Shown: piece by piece, positions 42,136 to 51,034 of the stretch | How positions within the stretch are numbered: position 1 is the first letter of the stretch | Layout: each line of letters opens with the position of its first letter | NCBI RefSeq assembly: GCF_902506505.1 | Contig: NZ_LR733406.1 | Span: forward strand, 3,303,679 to 3,367,678 | DNA from: Pseudomonas sp. 8AS | GTDB taxonomy: Bacteria; Pseudomonadota; Gammaproteobacteria; Pseudomonadales; Pseudomonadaceae | Length of the DNA: 64,000 nucleotides | Direction of reading: 5' to 3' | Position numbers and translations under genes: made by a program | The notes under the pieces: generated by a model | Database searches by the model: none | Told to the model about the DNA's origin: nothing | What the model saw: the letters and a program-made list of their open reading frames with translations, nothing else

Positions 42136-42157
42136 AAGGGCGCCCTCGGGCGCCCTT
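42136..42157 (-). terminator. Putative terminator of the MOSC gene
   Basis: AAGGGCGCC/GGCGCCCTT forms a 9-bp stem with a four-base loop, followed on the minus strand by TATTGTT. It lies 21 bases after the MOSC stop. Confidence 0.7.
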
Positions 42158-42177
42158 TACGATTCCGGGTATCTGCC

Positions 42178-42981
42178 CTACTCCAGCACTTCCACCGGCA
42201 TGCCGACCTGCAACTCGCCAATGCCGCGCGGCAGCAGGTTCTGGCCGAAGTACACCTCGCCATCGCGCTCGCGGTAGGTTTTCAGGGTGGCCAGTGGCTC
42301 GCGGTCGACGCTGCGCTCGCCGGTCTGCGGGTCGATGGTGGTCAGCACGCAGCGGCTGCAGCCCTTGGTCACTTCGAACTCCAGGGCGCCGATGCGGATG
42401 CGCTTCCAGCCATCCTCGGCGAACGCCGCGCTGCCCTGCACCACCAGGTTGGGACGAAAGCGCAGCATCTCCAGCGGCCGGCCGACCCGCGTACTCAAGT
42501 CGTCCAGCGAGGCCTGGCCGATCAGCAGCAGCGGGAAACCATCGGCGAAGGCCACCTGGTCGCCGGGCCGGGCATACCGGGTATCGACCTGGCGCGCGCG
42601 GCTCTCCGGCACCTGCACCAGGCGGCAGGCACGGCCGGCAAAGGCGCTCAGCCACTCGGCGGCGGCATCGCCGGCATCCGGCACGCTCAGGTTGTCGCGC
42701 CAGACGCTGACCTCGCGCAGGTTGCCGTCGGCTTGCGGCAGGGCCACCTCCAGGCTGCTGCACCCCGGTGCACTCAGGGTCAGCCCGCCCGTGGCGCTCC
42801 ACAGGGCGGACAGCTGGCTCATCTGCGGCAACAGGCGCTGGGTGAGGAATCGCCCGCTGGCCGCCTCCACCAGCATCCAGCGGCGGTCGCCGGCCAGGCC
42901 CAGAGCGCCCAGGTCAGCGCTGGCCAGGCTTTCGGCCCGGCCCGACTTGAGGGGGTAGCGATAGAGAGCAGCGAGGTGCAT
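42178..42981 (-). CDS. MOSC domain protein (YcbX-like)
   Basis: The 267-residue protein has an N-terminal MOSC_N beta-barrel (MHLAALYRYPLKSGRAESL) and a C-terminal MOSC domain with FEVTKGCSRCVLTTIDPQTG. That segment contains the conserved cysteine expected to bind molybdenum cofactor. YcbX and mARC relatives reduce N-hydroxylated compounds with electrons from a ferredoxin-type partner. No 2Fe-2S domain is fused here, unlike E. coli YcbX. Start 42981 is preferred; 42990 is possible. Confidence 0.88.
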   Translation of the reverse strand: MHLAALYRYPLKSGRAESLASADLGALGLAGDRRWMLVEAASGRFLTQRLLPQMSQLSALWSATGGLTLSAPGCSSLEVALPQADGNLREVSVWRDNLSVPDAGDAAAEWLSAFAGRACRLVQVPESRARQVDTRYARPGDQVAFADGFPLLLIGQASLDDLSTRVGRPLEMLRFRPNLVVQGSAAFAEDGWKRIRIGALEFEVTKGCSRCVLTTIDPQTGERSVDREPLATLKTYRERDGEVYFGQNLLPRGIGELQVGMPVEVLE

Positions 42982-43058
42982 GGCCGGCATCCTTGAGGGC
43001 AAAGATGCCGGTTATACGGCGCGCGGGGCGACAGCTCAAGCCCGCCGTGTGCGGCGCA

Positions 43059-43985
43059 CTACTCGTCGAGCAGCAGGCGCTGGCGAATCACCTCGACCAG
43101 CTTGTCCGGCTGGAACTTGGAGAGGAAGTTGTCGCAGCCGACCTTCTTCACCATGGCCTCGTTGAAACTGCCGGACAGCGAGGTGTGCAGCACCACGTAG
43201 AGGTCTTTCAGGCGCGGGTCGTTGCGGATCTCGGTGGTCAGCCGATAGCCGTCCATTTCCGGCATTTCCGCATCGGTGAAGATCATCAGCAGCTTGTCGG
43301 TCATCACCTCGCCGCTGTCGGCCCACTTCTTCAGCTGCTGCAGGCCCTTGAGGCCGTCGCTGGCGCTGTGGGTGCGGATCCCCAGCTGGGCCAGGGTCTC
43401 GCGCAGCTGGTTGAGGGCCACGCTGGAGTCGTCCACCAGCAGCACTTCACGACCGCTGGCCTTGGCCAGCAGCGGGTCGGCCAGCTTCTCGTCGGAGACC
43501 TTGGTGCTCATCGGCGCGATTTCCGAGAGCACCTTCTCCACATCGATGATCTCGACGATCTGCTCGTCGACCTTGGTGATGGCGGTCAGGTAATGCTGGC
43601 GCCCGGCGCCACCGGGCGGCGGCTGGATGGTTTCCCAGTTGAGGTTGAGGATGCGATCCACCCCGCCGACCAGGAAGGCCTGCACCGAGCGGTTGTACTC
43701 GGTGACGATGATGGTGCTGTTCTCCCCCGGCGTCAGTGGGCGCATGCCGATCGCCTGGGACAGGTCGATCACCGGCAGGGTCTGCCCGCGCAGGTTGACC
43801 ACCCCGCAGACATGCGGGTGGCGGTGCGGCATCAGGGTCAACTTGGGCAGCTGCAGGACTTCCTGGACCTTGAACACGTTGATAGCAAACAGCTGCCTGC
43901 CGGCCAGACGGAACATGAGGATTTCCAGGCGGTTCTCGCCCACCAGCTGGGTGCGTTGATCCACGGTATCGAGAATGCCGGCCAT
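43059..43985 (-). CDS. cheV: Chemotaxis coupling protein CheV
   Basis: The 308-residue protein joins a CheW domain (about 15-160; GVVNLRGQTLPVIDLS) to a CheY-like receiver (about 178-305) with phospho-acceptor Asp in MIFTDAEMPEMDG and conserved Lys in DNFLSKFQP. CheV couples chemoreceptors to CheA and adapts through phosphorylation. AGGAG seven bases before the ATG supports the start. No other chemotaxis genes are nearby, so it is an orphan. Confidence 0.95.
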   Translation of the reverse strand: MAGILDTVDQRTQLVGENRLEILMFRLAGRQLFAINVFKVQEVLQLPKLTLMPHRHPHVCGVVNLRGQTLPVIDLSQAIGMRPLTPGENSTIIVTEYNRSVQAFLVGGVDRILNLNWETIQPPPGGAGRQHYLTAITKVDEQIVEIIDVEKVLSEIAPMSTKVSDEKLADPLLAKASGREVLLVDDSSVALNQLRETLAQLGIRTHSASDGLKGLQQLKKWADSGEVMTDKLLMIFTDAEMPEMDGYRLTTEIRNDPRLKDLYVVLHTSLSGSFNEAMVKKVGCDNFLSKFQPDKLVEVIRQRLLLDE

Positions 43986-44112
43986 TGCGCGCTCCTGTTA
44001 ACTGAATCGGGTCTAGCCAGTGTATCGGCCGGTTACGGGCGAAATGAAATCGTGGCCAGACGCCATCATGCCTGAGCCGCCATGGCGGAACCAGCCTGGC
44101 GCCCGCCGCCGC

Positions 44113-45015
44113 TCAATCCGCCGCGCGCAGCAATGGCGAGCCCGCTGGCAGGTGCATGCGCAGGGCCGCGGGCCGTGCAGTAAAGCGCAGGTGCTTGCTC
44201 TCCAGCGGCTCGCCGTCCAGGTTGATGTCCAGCCCTTCGGCAGCCTCCACCTCGACCCAGGGCAGGCGAGCGCTGAGCGACACCGACTCCAGGCCGAGAA
44301 TCCCGCCGGACAGCAGCGTGCCCAGGGTGCCGACCAGATCCGGCGAAGCCGGCACGATGCAGATATCCAGCAGCCCATCATCCACCCGCGCCTGCGGGCA
44401 CAGCACATGACCGCCGCCGGCCTGGCGTCCATTGCCAATACCGAGGGCGAGGAACTCGCCTTCCCAGGTGAAGCCCGGCCCGCGGAAACGACCGAAGGCC
44501 GAGTGCACCTCGGAGAAGCGCGTCAGCCCGGTGAGGAAATAGGCGGCGCCACCGAGCAGTTTCTTAAGCTCTTCCGAGGTATTGGCGGTGATCCTCGAAC
44601 CGAAGCCGCCGGTGGCCATGTTGAGGAACAGCTGGCCGTCCACCTCGCCCAGGTCGATCGACTGCGACGGCTCATCCAGCAGGGCCAGGGCCTCACCCGG
44701 CAAAAGGGGCACGCCGGCGGCGCGGGCGAAGTCGTTGGCCGTGCCCAGTGGCAGCAGCGCCAGGGAGGCTTGCGCAGCGCTGAGGGCCATGGCCTCGGCG
44801 ATCTCGCGCAGGGTGCCGTCACCGCCACCGGCAATCAGGGTCGGGTAACCGGCCGCCAGCGCCTCGTCGACCAGGCGCGCGGCGTCGCCGGCCTCCCAGG
44901 TCAGGCGCACCGCCAGCTCCCAGCCGGCCTCGCGCCGCGCCAGCACGGCGGCGCGCACCTCTTCGTTGAGTGCCTGCTTGCCATGCAGGATCAGCAATGC
45001 CTTGCGTTCGGCCAT
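44113..45015 (-). CDS. YegS-like lipid kinase
   Basis: The 300-residue protein is of the diacylglycerol kinase catalytic family, with the nucleotide motif LIAGGGDGTLREIAEA (about 61-76) and LPLGTANDFARAA. E. coli YegS phosphorylates phosphatidylglycerol in vitro. The true lipid substrate here is unknown. It lies 77 bases downstream of the FGGY kinase gene on the same strand. It may be part of the same functional unit, though a promoter could lie in the gap. The reading frame is open far upstream, but MAERKALLILHGKQ is the plausible start. Confidence 0.9.
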   Translation of the reverse strand: MAERKALLILHGKQALNEEVRAAVLARREAGWELAVRLTWEAGDAARLVDEALAAGYPTLIAGGGDGTLREIAEAMALSAAQASLALLPLGTANDFARAAGVPLLPGEALALLDEPSQSIDLGEVDGQLFLNMATGGFGSRITANTSEELKKLLGGAAYFLTGLTRFSEVHSAFGRFRGPGFTWEGEFLALGIGNGRQAGGGHVLCPQARVDDGLLDICIVPASPDLVGTLGTLLSGGILGLESVSLSARLPWVEVEAAEGLDINLDGEPLESKHLRFTARPAALRMHLPAGSPLLRAAD

Positions 45016-45092
45016 GGCCTTTCCCCTCGCCCAGACTGCCCACGAGTATATGCGCAGCGCCCGGTGCAGGCGGCAGTGCCGCAAGCGAACGA

Positions 45093-46664
45093 TCAGGCCG
45101 GGTAGCCGGTGATCTCGCGGATACTGCGGTACAGCGGGCGCAGCTGCTGGTACATGCGCAGGTAGACCTCGCGGTACAGCCGTTCGTAGACAGCCACCGC
45201 CTGCGGGTTGGGCTGGAACACCTTGCCCACACGGGTCATGGCGGCGATGGCCGTGGGGAAGTCCGGGTGCAGGCCGAGGCCGACGGCGCAGTCGATGGCC
45301 GCGCCGAGGCCGGAAGTCTCGTACAGGTGCGGGCGTTCGGCCGGCAGGTTGAAGATGTCGGCGGTCAGCTGCATGGCCGCATCGCTCTGCGAGCCGCCAC
45401 CGGAGATGCGCAGGCGGCTGATGCGGGTGCCCGAGCGCTTCTCGATCTTTTCCTTGCCCTGGCGCAGGGCGTAGGCCAGGCCTTCGAGGATGGCGCGATA
45501 CAGGTGCGCGCGGGTGTGCACGTCGCCGAAGCCGATGATCGAGCCCTTGGCCTCCAGGCCCGGCTCGCGGATGCCTGGTGACCAGAACGGCTGCAGCGTC
45601 AGGCCCATGGAGCCGGGCGGCACGCTGTTGACCAGCTCGTCGAACAGGGTTTCCGCCTCCACCCCCAGCTCCAGGCCGCGCTGGCGCTCGGCGTGGCCGA
45701 ACTGCTCCTTGAACCAGCTGACCATCCAGAAGCCGCGAAATATCATGACCTCGGTGTTGTAGTGGTCGGGAATCGCCGCCGGGTACGGCGGGATCAGCGG
45801 GATGGTTTCCAGGTAGCTGGAACGGGTGGTGTTGATGGTCGCCGTGGTGCCGTAGGACAGGCAGGCGGTGCTCGGCTCCACGCCGCCGGCGCCGATCACC
45901 TCGCAGGCCTTGTCCGAGGCGGCGGCGATCAGCGGCAGGCCTTCGGGAATACCGGTATGCCGGCTGGCTTCGGCGGTGATGGAGCCCAGGCGCTCGCCCG
46001 GCTTGACCAGCTCGGGCAGCATCGACGGCCGGATCGAAATGGCCTGCCACTTCCAGTCGCTGGTTTTGGCCCAGCACAGGCGCTTGTAGTCGAACGGCAG
46101 GTAGGCCACGCAACTGCCTACCGAGTCGGCGAAACGGCCGCTCAGGCGATGGGTGAGAAAGCCCGACAACAGCAGGAACTTGTGCGTGCTGGCCCAGATG
46201 TCAGGCTGCTGCTGGGCGATCCAGTTGGCCTCGGCCTGGGCCCGAAAATAATCCACCGTGGCCTCCTCGCGGAGCAGCCTGAACAGCCAACCCCAAGGCC
46301 CCTTGATCCGCCCGGCCACCTCGGCGCGGCGCTGGTCCAGCCAGAGGATGGCCGGGCGCAGCGGCCGGCCCTCGGCATCCACGTTGACCAAGGTGCCGCG
46401 CTGAGTGGTCAGCGACACCCCGGCAATCAGGCGCTTGTCGATCTCGACGCTGGCCCACAGGCGCCGACAGGCCTCGCCGAGGCTGGCCCAGTAGTATTCG
46501 GGATCCTGCTCGGCCCAGCCGGGGTGCTCCGAGTAATAAGGCTCAAGCTCGACCTTGCCCTTGCCGAGCAGGTTGCCGGCCAGGTCGAAGAGCAGCGCAC
46601 GCACGCTCTGGGTGCCGTTGTCGATGGCCAGCAGGTAGCGTTGTTCGGTCACGTCGGTTTCCAC
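45093..46664 (-). CDS. FGGY family carbohydrate kinase of unknown substrate
   Basis: The 523-residue protein has the ASKHA kinase fold: [16 protein letters not shown] (phosphate 1), [28 protein letters not shown], and the C-terminal [20 protein letters not shown]. Members phosphorylate glycerol, xylulose, ribulose or other polyols. The neighbourhood (AGPS-like and GlpD-like flavoproteins) points to a glycerol-like or C4-C6 polyol. The start is GTG at 46664 or GTG at 46652, where GGA spacing looks better. It begins six bases after the GlpD-like stop, so one transcript is likely. Confidence 0.92.
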   Translation of the reverse strand: METDVTEQRYLLAIDNGTQSVRALLFDLAGNLLGKGKVELEPYYSEHPGWAEQDPEYYWASLGEACRRLWASVEIDKRLIAGVSLTTQRGTLVNVDAEGRPLRPAILWLDQRRAEVAGRIKGPWGWLFRLLREEATVDYFRAQAEANWIAQQQPDIWASTHKFLLLSGFLTHRLSGRFADSVGSCVAYLPFDYKRLCWAKTSDWKWQAISIRPSMLPELVKPGERLGSITAEASRHTGIPEGLPLIAAASDKACEVIGAGGVEPSTACLSYGTTATINTTRSSYLETIPLIPPYPAAIPDHYNTEVMIFRGFWMVSWFKEQFGHAERQRGLELGVEAETLFDELVNSVPPGSMGLTLQPFWSPGIREPGLEAKGSIIGFGDVHTRAHLYRAILEGLAYALRQGKEKIEKRSGTRISRLRISGGGSQSDAAMQLTADIFNLPAERPHLYETSGLGAAIDCAVGLGLHPDFPTAIAAMTRVGKVFQPNPQAVAVYERLYREVYLRMYQQLRPLYRSIREITGYPA

Positions 46665-46670
46665 GGCAGG

Positions 46671-48245
46671 TCACGGCAGGCTGTAGCAACTGCGCCACAG
46701 CTCCAGATAGCGTTGTTGTTCGGTGTCCCAGCGCGCATCGCTCCAGCCCAGGCGCGGCTGGCACAGGGCACGGATGCGCGGCAGCTCGGCGGCGGCACCT
46801 TCGGCCAGCAGCAAACCGATGCGGGTGCGGCGCAGCAGCAGGTCGTCCAGGTGCAGCACCAGCTCGTCGTCACAGGCCTGGGCCAGCTCGGCCCAGAGGG
46901 TCTCACTGGCGCCAATGCGCTCGCCACCCAGCGCCTCCAGCAATGCCGCCAGCCCCGGCAACGCCAGGCCATGGCGACCGGCCAGGCGGCGCTGCTGCGT
47001 CGCGCTCAGGCCCGGCAGCGGCAGCGCCGCCGGCCGATGAAACACCGGCTGGCCGAGATCCTCGACCGTCCTGCCGGCGAACGGCGCACAGGCGCGCAGC
47101 ACTTCCAGGGCCAGCAGGCGGAAAGTGGTCAGCTTGCCGCCGGCCAGGGTCACGCAGCCGGGCTCGAGCCACAGGGCATGCTCGCGCTTCTCGTCCGACG
47201 GTTTGCTGGTTGGTGCCGTGTCCGTGCTGACCACCGGCCGCACGCCGGCCCAGGTGGACAGCACATCGCCACGGGTGACGCCGGCGGCGGGAAATACCTG
47301 GGCGCAGGCGGCCAGCAGATAATCGACCTCCTCGCGGGCGATGCGTGCATCGCGATCCAGCGCCTCGCCATGATCCAGATCGGTGGTACCGATCACCGTG
47401 GCGCCTTCCCAGGGGAAGACAAAGACCGGACGCTTGTCCTGTCCATGCATAAAGCTGAGCGCCTGCGCCACCGGCAGACGCCAGGCCGGCAGCAGCAGGT
47501 GGCTGCCACGCAGCGGGCGGATATGTTCGCGGCCATCGCGCTGGCGCAGCTCATCGGCCCAGGCACCGGTGGCCTGAGCCACCACCCGGGCGTGGAAGGC
47601 GTAACGCTGGCCGGATTCGCTGTCCTCCGCCTGCAGCCCGACGACCCGGCCATTGTCGCGCGTCAGTTCGACTACGCGCAGGCCGTTTAGCGCTTCACCG
47701 CCCTCGGCCCGCGCTTCGCCCAAGACCCGCATGACCAGACGCGCATCGTCGGTCACCGCGTCAAGGAACTGGGTGGCCCCCAGCAGCTGCTCGTCCTGCA
47801 AACCGGGAGCGAGAAAACGCAGCTCGCGCAGCGGCTGATAACGATGCAGGCGCTGGCCGGCCAGAGCGTCGTAGATGCCGAGCAGCCCACCGAAGAGCTT
47901 GGGCCCGGGAAACTGCCCCTGATAATGGGGAAACAGGAACGGCAGCGGATCGACCAGCCCCGGCGCCTCACCGAGCAGGCGCTGACGCTCGCGCACCGAG
48001 TCGCGGGTCAGGCCGAGCTGGCCCTTGGCGATATAGCGCAGGCCGCCGTGGACCATCTTCGACGAGCGACTGGAGGTGCCCCAGGCGAAATCGCGCTGCT
48101 CCAGCAGCAGGCATTTCCAGCCGCGCCGCGCCGCCTCGCGCAGGATGCCGGCGCCGCTGATGCCACCGCCAACCACGATCAGATCCCAGTCGCGCGCCGC
48201 CAGCTCGGGCAACACCGCTTCGCGCCACTGCGCGTTCCAGCTCAT
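46671..48245 (-). CDS. GlpD-family FAD-dependent glycerol-3-phosphate dehydrogenase-like protein
   Basis: The 524-residue flavoprotein has the dinucleotide motif DLIVVGGGISGAGILREAARRG (about 20-41), GTSSRSSKMVHGGLRYI, the G3P-site region IRPLRGSHLLLP, and FPWEGATVIGTTDLDHG. The C-terminal helical domain is shorter than in classical GlpD. GlpD enzymes oxidise glycerol 3-phosphate to DHAP at the membrane and pass electrons to quinone. This one is a paralogue in an operon with an AGPS-like gene (2-base gap) and a kinase, so it may act on a related phosphate ester. Confidence 0.9.
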   Translation of the reverse strand: MSWNAQWREAVLPELAARDWDLIVVGGGISGAGILREAARRGWKCLLLEQRDFAWGTSSRSSKMVHGGLRYIAKGQLGLTRDSVRERQRLLGEAPGLVDPLPFLFPHYQGQFPGPKLFGGLLGIYDALAGQRLHRYQPLRELRFLAPGLQDEQLLGATQFLDAVTDDARLVMRVLGEARAEGGEALNGLRVVELTRDNGRVVGLQAEDSESGQRYAFHARVVAQATGAWADELRQRDGREHIRPLRGSHLLLPAWRLPVAQALSFMHGQDKRPVFVFPWEGATVIGTTDLDHGEALDRDARIAREEVDYLLAACAQVFPAAGVTRGDVLSTWAGVRPVVSTDTAPTSKPSDEKREHALWLEPGCVTLAGGKLTTFRLLALEVLRACAPFAGRTVEDLGQPVFHRPAALPLPGLSATQQRRLAGRHGLALPGLAALLEALGGERIGASETLWAELAQACDDELVLHLDDLLLRRTRIGLLLAEGAAAELPRIRALCQPRLGWSDARWDTEQQRYLELWRSCYSLP

Positions 48246-48247
48246 CC

Positions 48248-49846
48248 TCAGTCTTCCAGCAGCACGCCGGGAGCCAGGCGCCCATCCGGGTCGAAATGCT
48301 GCGCCATGCTCTGCAGCGCGGCGATGCCCAGCGCACCCTTCTCCGCCTGCAAGTACGGCGCATGGTCGCGGCCGACGCCGTGCTGGTGGCTGATGGTGCC
48401 GCGGTTGTCGGCAATCGTCCGGCTGGCCGCCTGCTTGAGCTTGCTCCAGCGCGCCAGGGTCTCGCCGTAGCTGCTGCCCGGGCGGAACACGTAGGTGGTG
48501 TAGATGCTCGAACCCTGGCCGTAGACATGCGACAGGTGGGTGAACACATGCACCCGCTCGCCCTCCTCGCTCAGGCCATGGCGCAGACTGTCCTCGACCT
48601 TGTTCAGCAGGTTGTCGACGTTGCTCCAGTCGGTGGCGGTTTCCAGGGTGTCCACCGCGTAACCGGCCTCCCACAGGCCATGACGCAGGTAGGGGAAGCG
48701 GAAGCGGTTTTCCGCCCATTTCTTGCCCAGCAGGGTGCCGGTGAACACGCCACCTTCGGCGCGGAGGATGCGCTTGGCCTGTTTCACCGACAGCGCGTTC
48801 TGCGCCCGGTTGCCGGTGACGCCGAAGGTCAGCATGCACTTGCCGCCGCGGGCGCCGCGCAAGGCCAGGTATCTTTCCAGCCAGGCGATCTGCCCGGGAT
48901 GGCCGGCCAGGGCCAGCTGGGTCTCGGTCTCGATGGCGTTGGACAGGCGCAGCATCGACAGCGGTACGCGGGCCTGCACCAGGGTGCGGATGCCGGCCAG
49001 GGCCTGCTGCCAGCTGGGCAGGAACACGGCGAAGAACTGCTCCTGCTCGGCCAGCCTGGTCACCCGCACCTTGACCTCGGAGATCACGCCGAAGCGCCCT
49101 TCCGAGCCGAGGATCAGCTCGCGCAGGTCCGGGCCGGCGGCCGAGGCCGGGAAAGTCGGGATATCCAGCGTACCGGCGAAGGTCTCCAGCTTGCCGCCGG
49201 CGAACAGCTGCTCGATGCGTCCGTAGCGCAGCGACTGCTGGCCGCTGGAGCGGCTGGCCACCCAGCCGCCGAGGGTCGACAGCTCCCAGGACTGCGGGAA
49301 GTGGCCGAGGGTGTAGCCGCGCGCGCGCAATTGCGCCTCCACCTGCGGGCCGTTGGCGCCGGGGGCGAAGGTGGCGATCAGGCTGCTCTCGTCGAGATCG
49401 AGCAGTTGGGTCATGCGCTCCAGCGACAGGGTCAGCACCGGCTTCTCGGACTCGACCGGGTTGATATGCCCGGCCACCGAGGTGCCGCCGCCGTAGGGAA
49501 TCAGGATCACGTCGTGCTCGCGGGCCCAGGCCAGCAGCTCGCGGATCTGCTCTGGCGTTTCCGGCAGGGCCACGCCGTCGGGAAACACGCCGAACTCGCC
49601 GGAGCGCATGGCCAGCCAGTCCGGCAGGCTCTGCCCGCGGGCATGGCGCACGCGCACCTCGGCGTCCAGGCTGATCAGCGGATGGCGCGCGAGCAGACGC
49701 GAGGCCGGCACCCGGGCCAGCACCTGCGCCAGGCTGGCATCGGCCAGCACCTGGCCGGTACCGACCCGCGCCTCGAGGAAGGCGCCGCCATTGGCCGGCA
49801 GCACCACCTGCGTGGCCTCGTCACCCCATCCGTTCCAACGTCGCAT
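48248..49846 (-). CDS. Alkyldihydroxyacetonephosphate synthase-like FAD-linked oxidase
   Basis: The 532-residue protein is of the vanillyl-alcohol-oxidase/PCMH flavoprotein fold. It begins MRRWNGWGDEATQVVLPA, very like the eukaryotic AGPS entry motif. The FAD site is ILIPYGGGTSVAGHINP and the C-terminal catalytic segment is THLSHVYGQGSSIYTTYVFR plus GTISHQHGVGRDHAPYL. Eukaryotic AGPS has HHHG where this has HQHG. E. coli YgcU is the likely bacterial type. GGGAG before ATG 49846 sets the start. It leads an operon divergent from an AraC regulator. Confidence 0.9.
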   Translation of the reverse strand: MRRWNGWGDEATQVVLPANGGAFLEARVGTGQVLADASLAQVLARVPASRLLARHPLISLDAEVRVRHARGQSLPDWLAMRSGEFGVFPDGVALPETPEQIRELLAWAREHDVILIPYGGGTSVAGHINPVESEKPVLTLSLERMTQLLDLDESSLIATFAPGANGPQVEAQLRARGYTLGHFPQSWELSTLGGWVASRSSGQQSLRYGRIEQLFAGGKLETFAGTLDIPTFPASAAGPDLRELILGSEGRFGVISEVKVRVTRLAEQEQFFAVFLPSWQQALAGIRTLVQARVPLSMLRLSNAIETETQLALAGHPGQIAWLERYLALRGARGGKCMLTFGVTGNRAQNALSVKQAKRILRAEGGVFTGTLLGKKWAENRFRFPYLRHGLWEAGYAVDTLETATDWSNVDNLLNKVEDSLRHGLSEEGERVHVFTHLSHVYGQGSSIYTTYVFRPGSSYGETLARWSKLKQAASRTIADNRGTISHQHGVGRDHAPYLQAEKGALGIAALQSMAQHFDPDGRLAPGVLLED

Positions 49847-49910
49847 CTGCCGCTCCCCTGTGTGTTCCGCTGACCATCGATGGCTGCCTATACTAGCCGG
49901 CCGCGTCACC

Positions 49911-49939
49911 CGGTCACTGTCAGATCGGGACAGCGGTCA
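49911..49939. promoter_or_regulatory. Candidate operator between the AGPS-like operon and the AraC gene
   Basis: CGGTCA occurs at 49911-49916 and again at 49934-49939, about two helical turns apart. CTGTC-N7-GACAG (49917-49933) lies between them. Direct repeats spaced by two turns are typical of AraC-family sites. A TATAGG -10-like element on the minus strand lies near 49886. Confidence 0.4.
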
Positions 49940-49972
49940 TCGCCAATCAAGACAAGCAGAACAACAAGAACC

Positions 49973-51034
49973 ATGCTGACCCTCGGCTATACCTCGGTTC
50001 CCGCCCTGATCAAATACCTGCGCCATGCCGAGCGCCTCGGCCTGGACGTGGAAGCCGTACGCACGACGGTCGGCATCAGCGCCGAAGACCTGGCCGACAA
50101 CGGCAAGCGCATTCCCAGCGAGCTGCACGAGCGCCTGCTCAGCCACCTGCTGGCAGTCTCCGGCGACCCGCTGTTCGGCCTGCGTTCGGCGCAGTTCGTG
50201 CAGCCCGGCTACTGGAGCGTGCTCGGCTACATCACCATGAACTGCGCCACCCTGGGCGAAGCCATGAGCCGCATCGTGCCCTACGAGAAACTGGTCGGCG
50301 ACATGGGCACCAGCCAGCTGCTGGCCGCAGGCGACCACGTCAAGCTGGTCTGGAACTGCCGCCACGAACGCCCGGACATCCGCCGGCACATGGTCGAGGG
50401 TGTCCTCGCCTCGTGGATGCTCTATGCGCGCTGGATCGCCGACATGGACAAGTCGCCGCGCGAGGTGTGGATGGAGCATGCCCGCCCCGACGGCACCACC
50501 CAGGCCGATTACGAAGCCGTGTTCGGCTGCCCGGTGCTGTTCGAGCAGCCCTGCAACGCCCTGCTGGTGCCCATGGACTACCTGGCCATCCCCCTGCGCC
50601 AGGCCGATGCCAACCTGCTGCGCACCCTGGAAGAACACGCCCTGACCCTGATGGCCGGCCTCGACGACAACGAACCGCTGCCACAACGGGTGAAGAACGC
50701 CCTGCGCCTGCTGCTCAAGGACGGCCTGCCGCGCAAGGAGAAGGTCGCCGAGAAGTTCCACATGACCGTGCGCACTCTGCAGCGCCACCTGCAGAACGCC
50801 GGCACCAGCTACCAGGAAATCCTCGACCAGCTGCGCCAGGAACTGGCCGAGCACTACCTGCTGCGCAGCGACCTGGCGATCGAGGATATCGCCAGCTACC
50901 TGGGTTTCACCGAGGCGCGCTCACTGCACCGCAGCTTCAAGGCGCGCACCGGCATGACCCCAGGTGAGTACCGTGAGCGCGGCAAACACCTGCCGCTCGG
51001 CACGCCTAGTCCAGCAACTCGCTCAGCGGAATAA
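49973..51034 (+). CDS. AraC-type regulator with arabinose-binding-like N-domain
   Basis: The 353-residue protein has an N-terminal Arabinose_bd-type ligand domain (MLTLGYTSVPALIKYLRHAE through about 210). Two C-terminal AraC helix-turn-helix units follow (EKVAEKFHMTVRTLQRHL and EDIASYLGFTEARSLHRSF). It is divergent from the AGPS-like operon with 126 bases between, so it is the obvious regulator of it. Its 3' end overlaps the convergent moeA end by 29 bases. Confidence 0.92.
   Translation: MLTLGYTSVPALIKYLRHAERLGLDVEAVRTTVGISAEDLADNGKRIPSELHERLLSHLLAVSGDPLFGLRSAQFVQPGYWSVLGYITMNCATLGEAMSRIVPYEKLVGDMGTSQLLAAGDHVKLVWNCRHERPDIRRHMVEGVLASWMLYARWIADMDKSPREVWMEHARPDGTTQADYEAVFGCPVLFEQPCNALLVPMDYLAIPLRQADANLLRTLEEHALTLMAGLDDNEPLPQRVKNALRLLLKDGLPRKEKVAEKFHMTVRTLQRHLQNAGTSYQEILDQLRQELAEHYLLRSDLAIEDIASYLGFTEARSLHRSFKARTGMTPGEYRERGKHLPLGTPSPATRSAE

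Larger units (their letters stand above)
41650..42177. other. Non-coding region between element B and the MOSC gene
   Basis: No protein-coding gene is supported here. Almost all of it is the 455-bp repeat-bounded element at 41670-42124, described separately. The last part is a short spacer with the terminator of the MOSC gene. Confidence 0.6.

Noticed and set aside
41850..42137. Short ORFs in the slt-MOSC gap
   Set aside because: They lie inside the 455-bp repeat element and have no family similarity or ribosome site.
44113..46113. Apparent fusion of the lipid kinase with an upstream 360-codon extension
   Set aside because: The extension is an off-frame reading of the FGGY kinase gene; the kinase start MAERKALL is internal and sensible.
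46671..48839. Longer GlpD-like protein of 722 residues
   Set aside because: The extra N-terminus is an off-frame reading of the AGPS-like gene; ATG 48245 gives the normal flavoprotein start.
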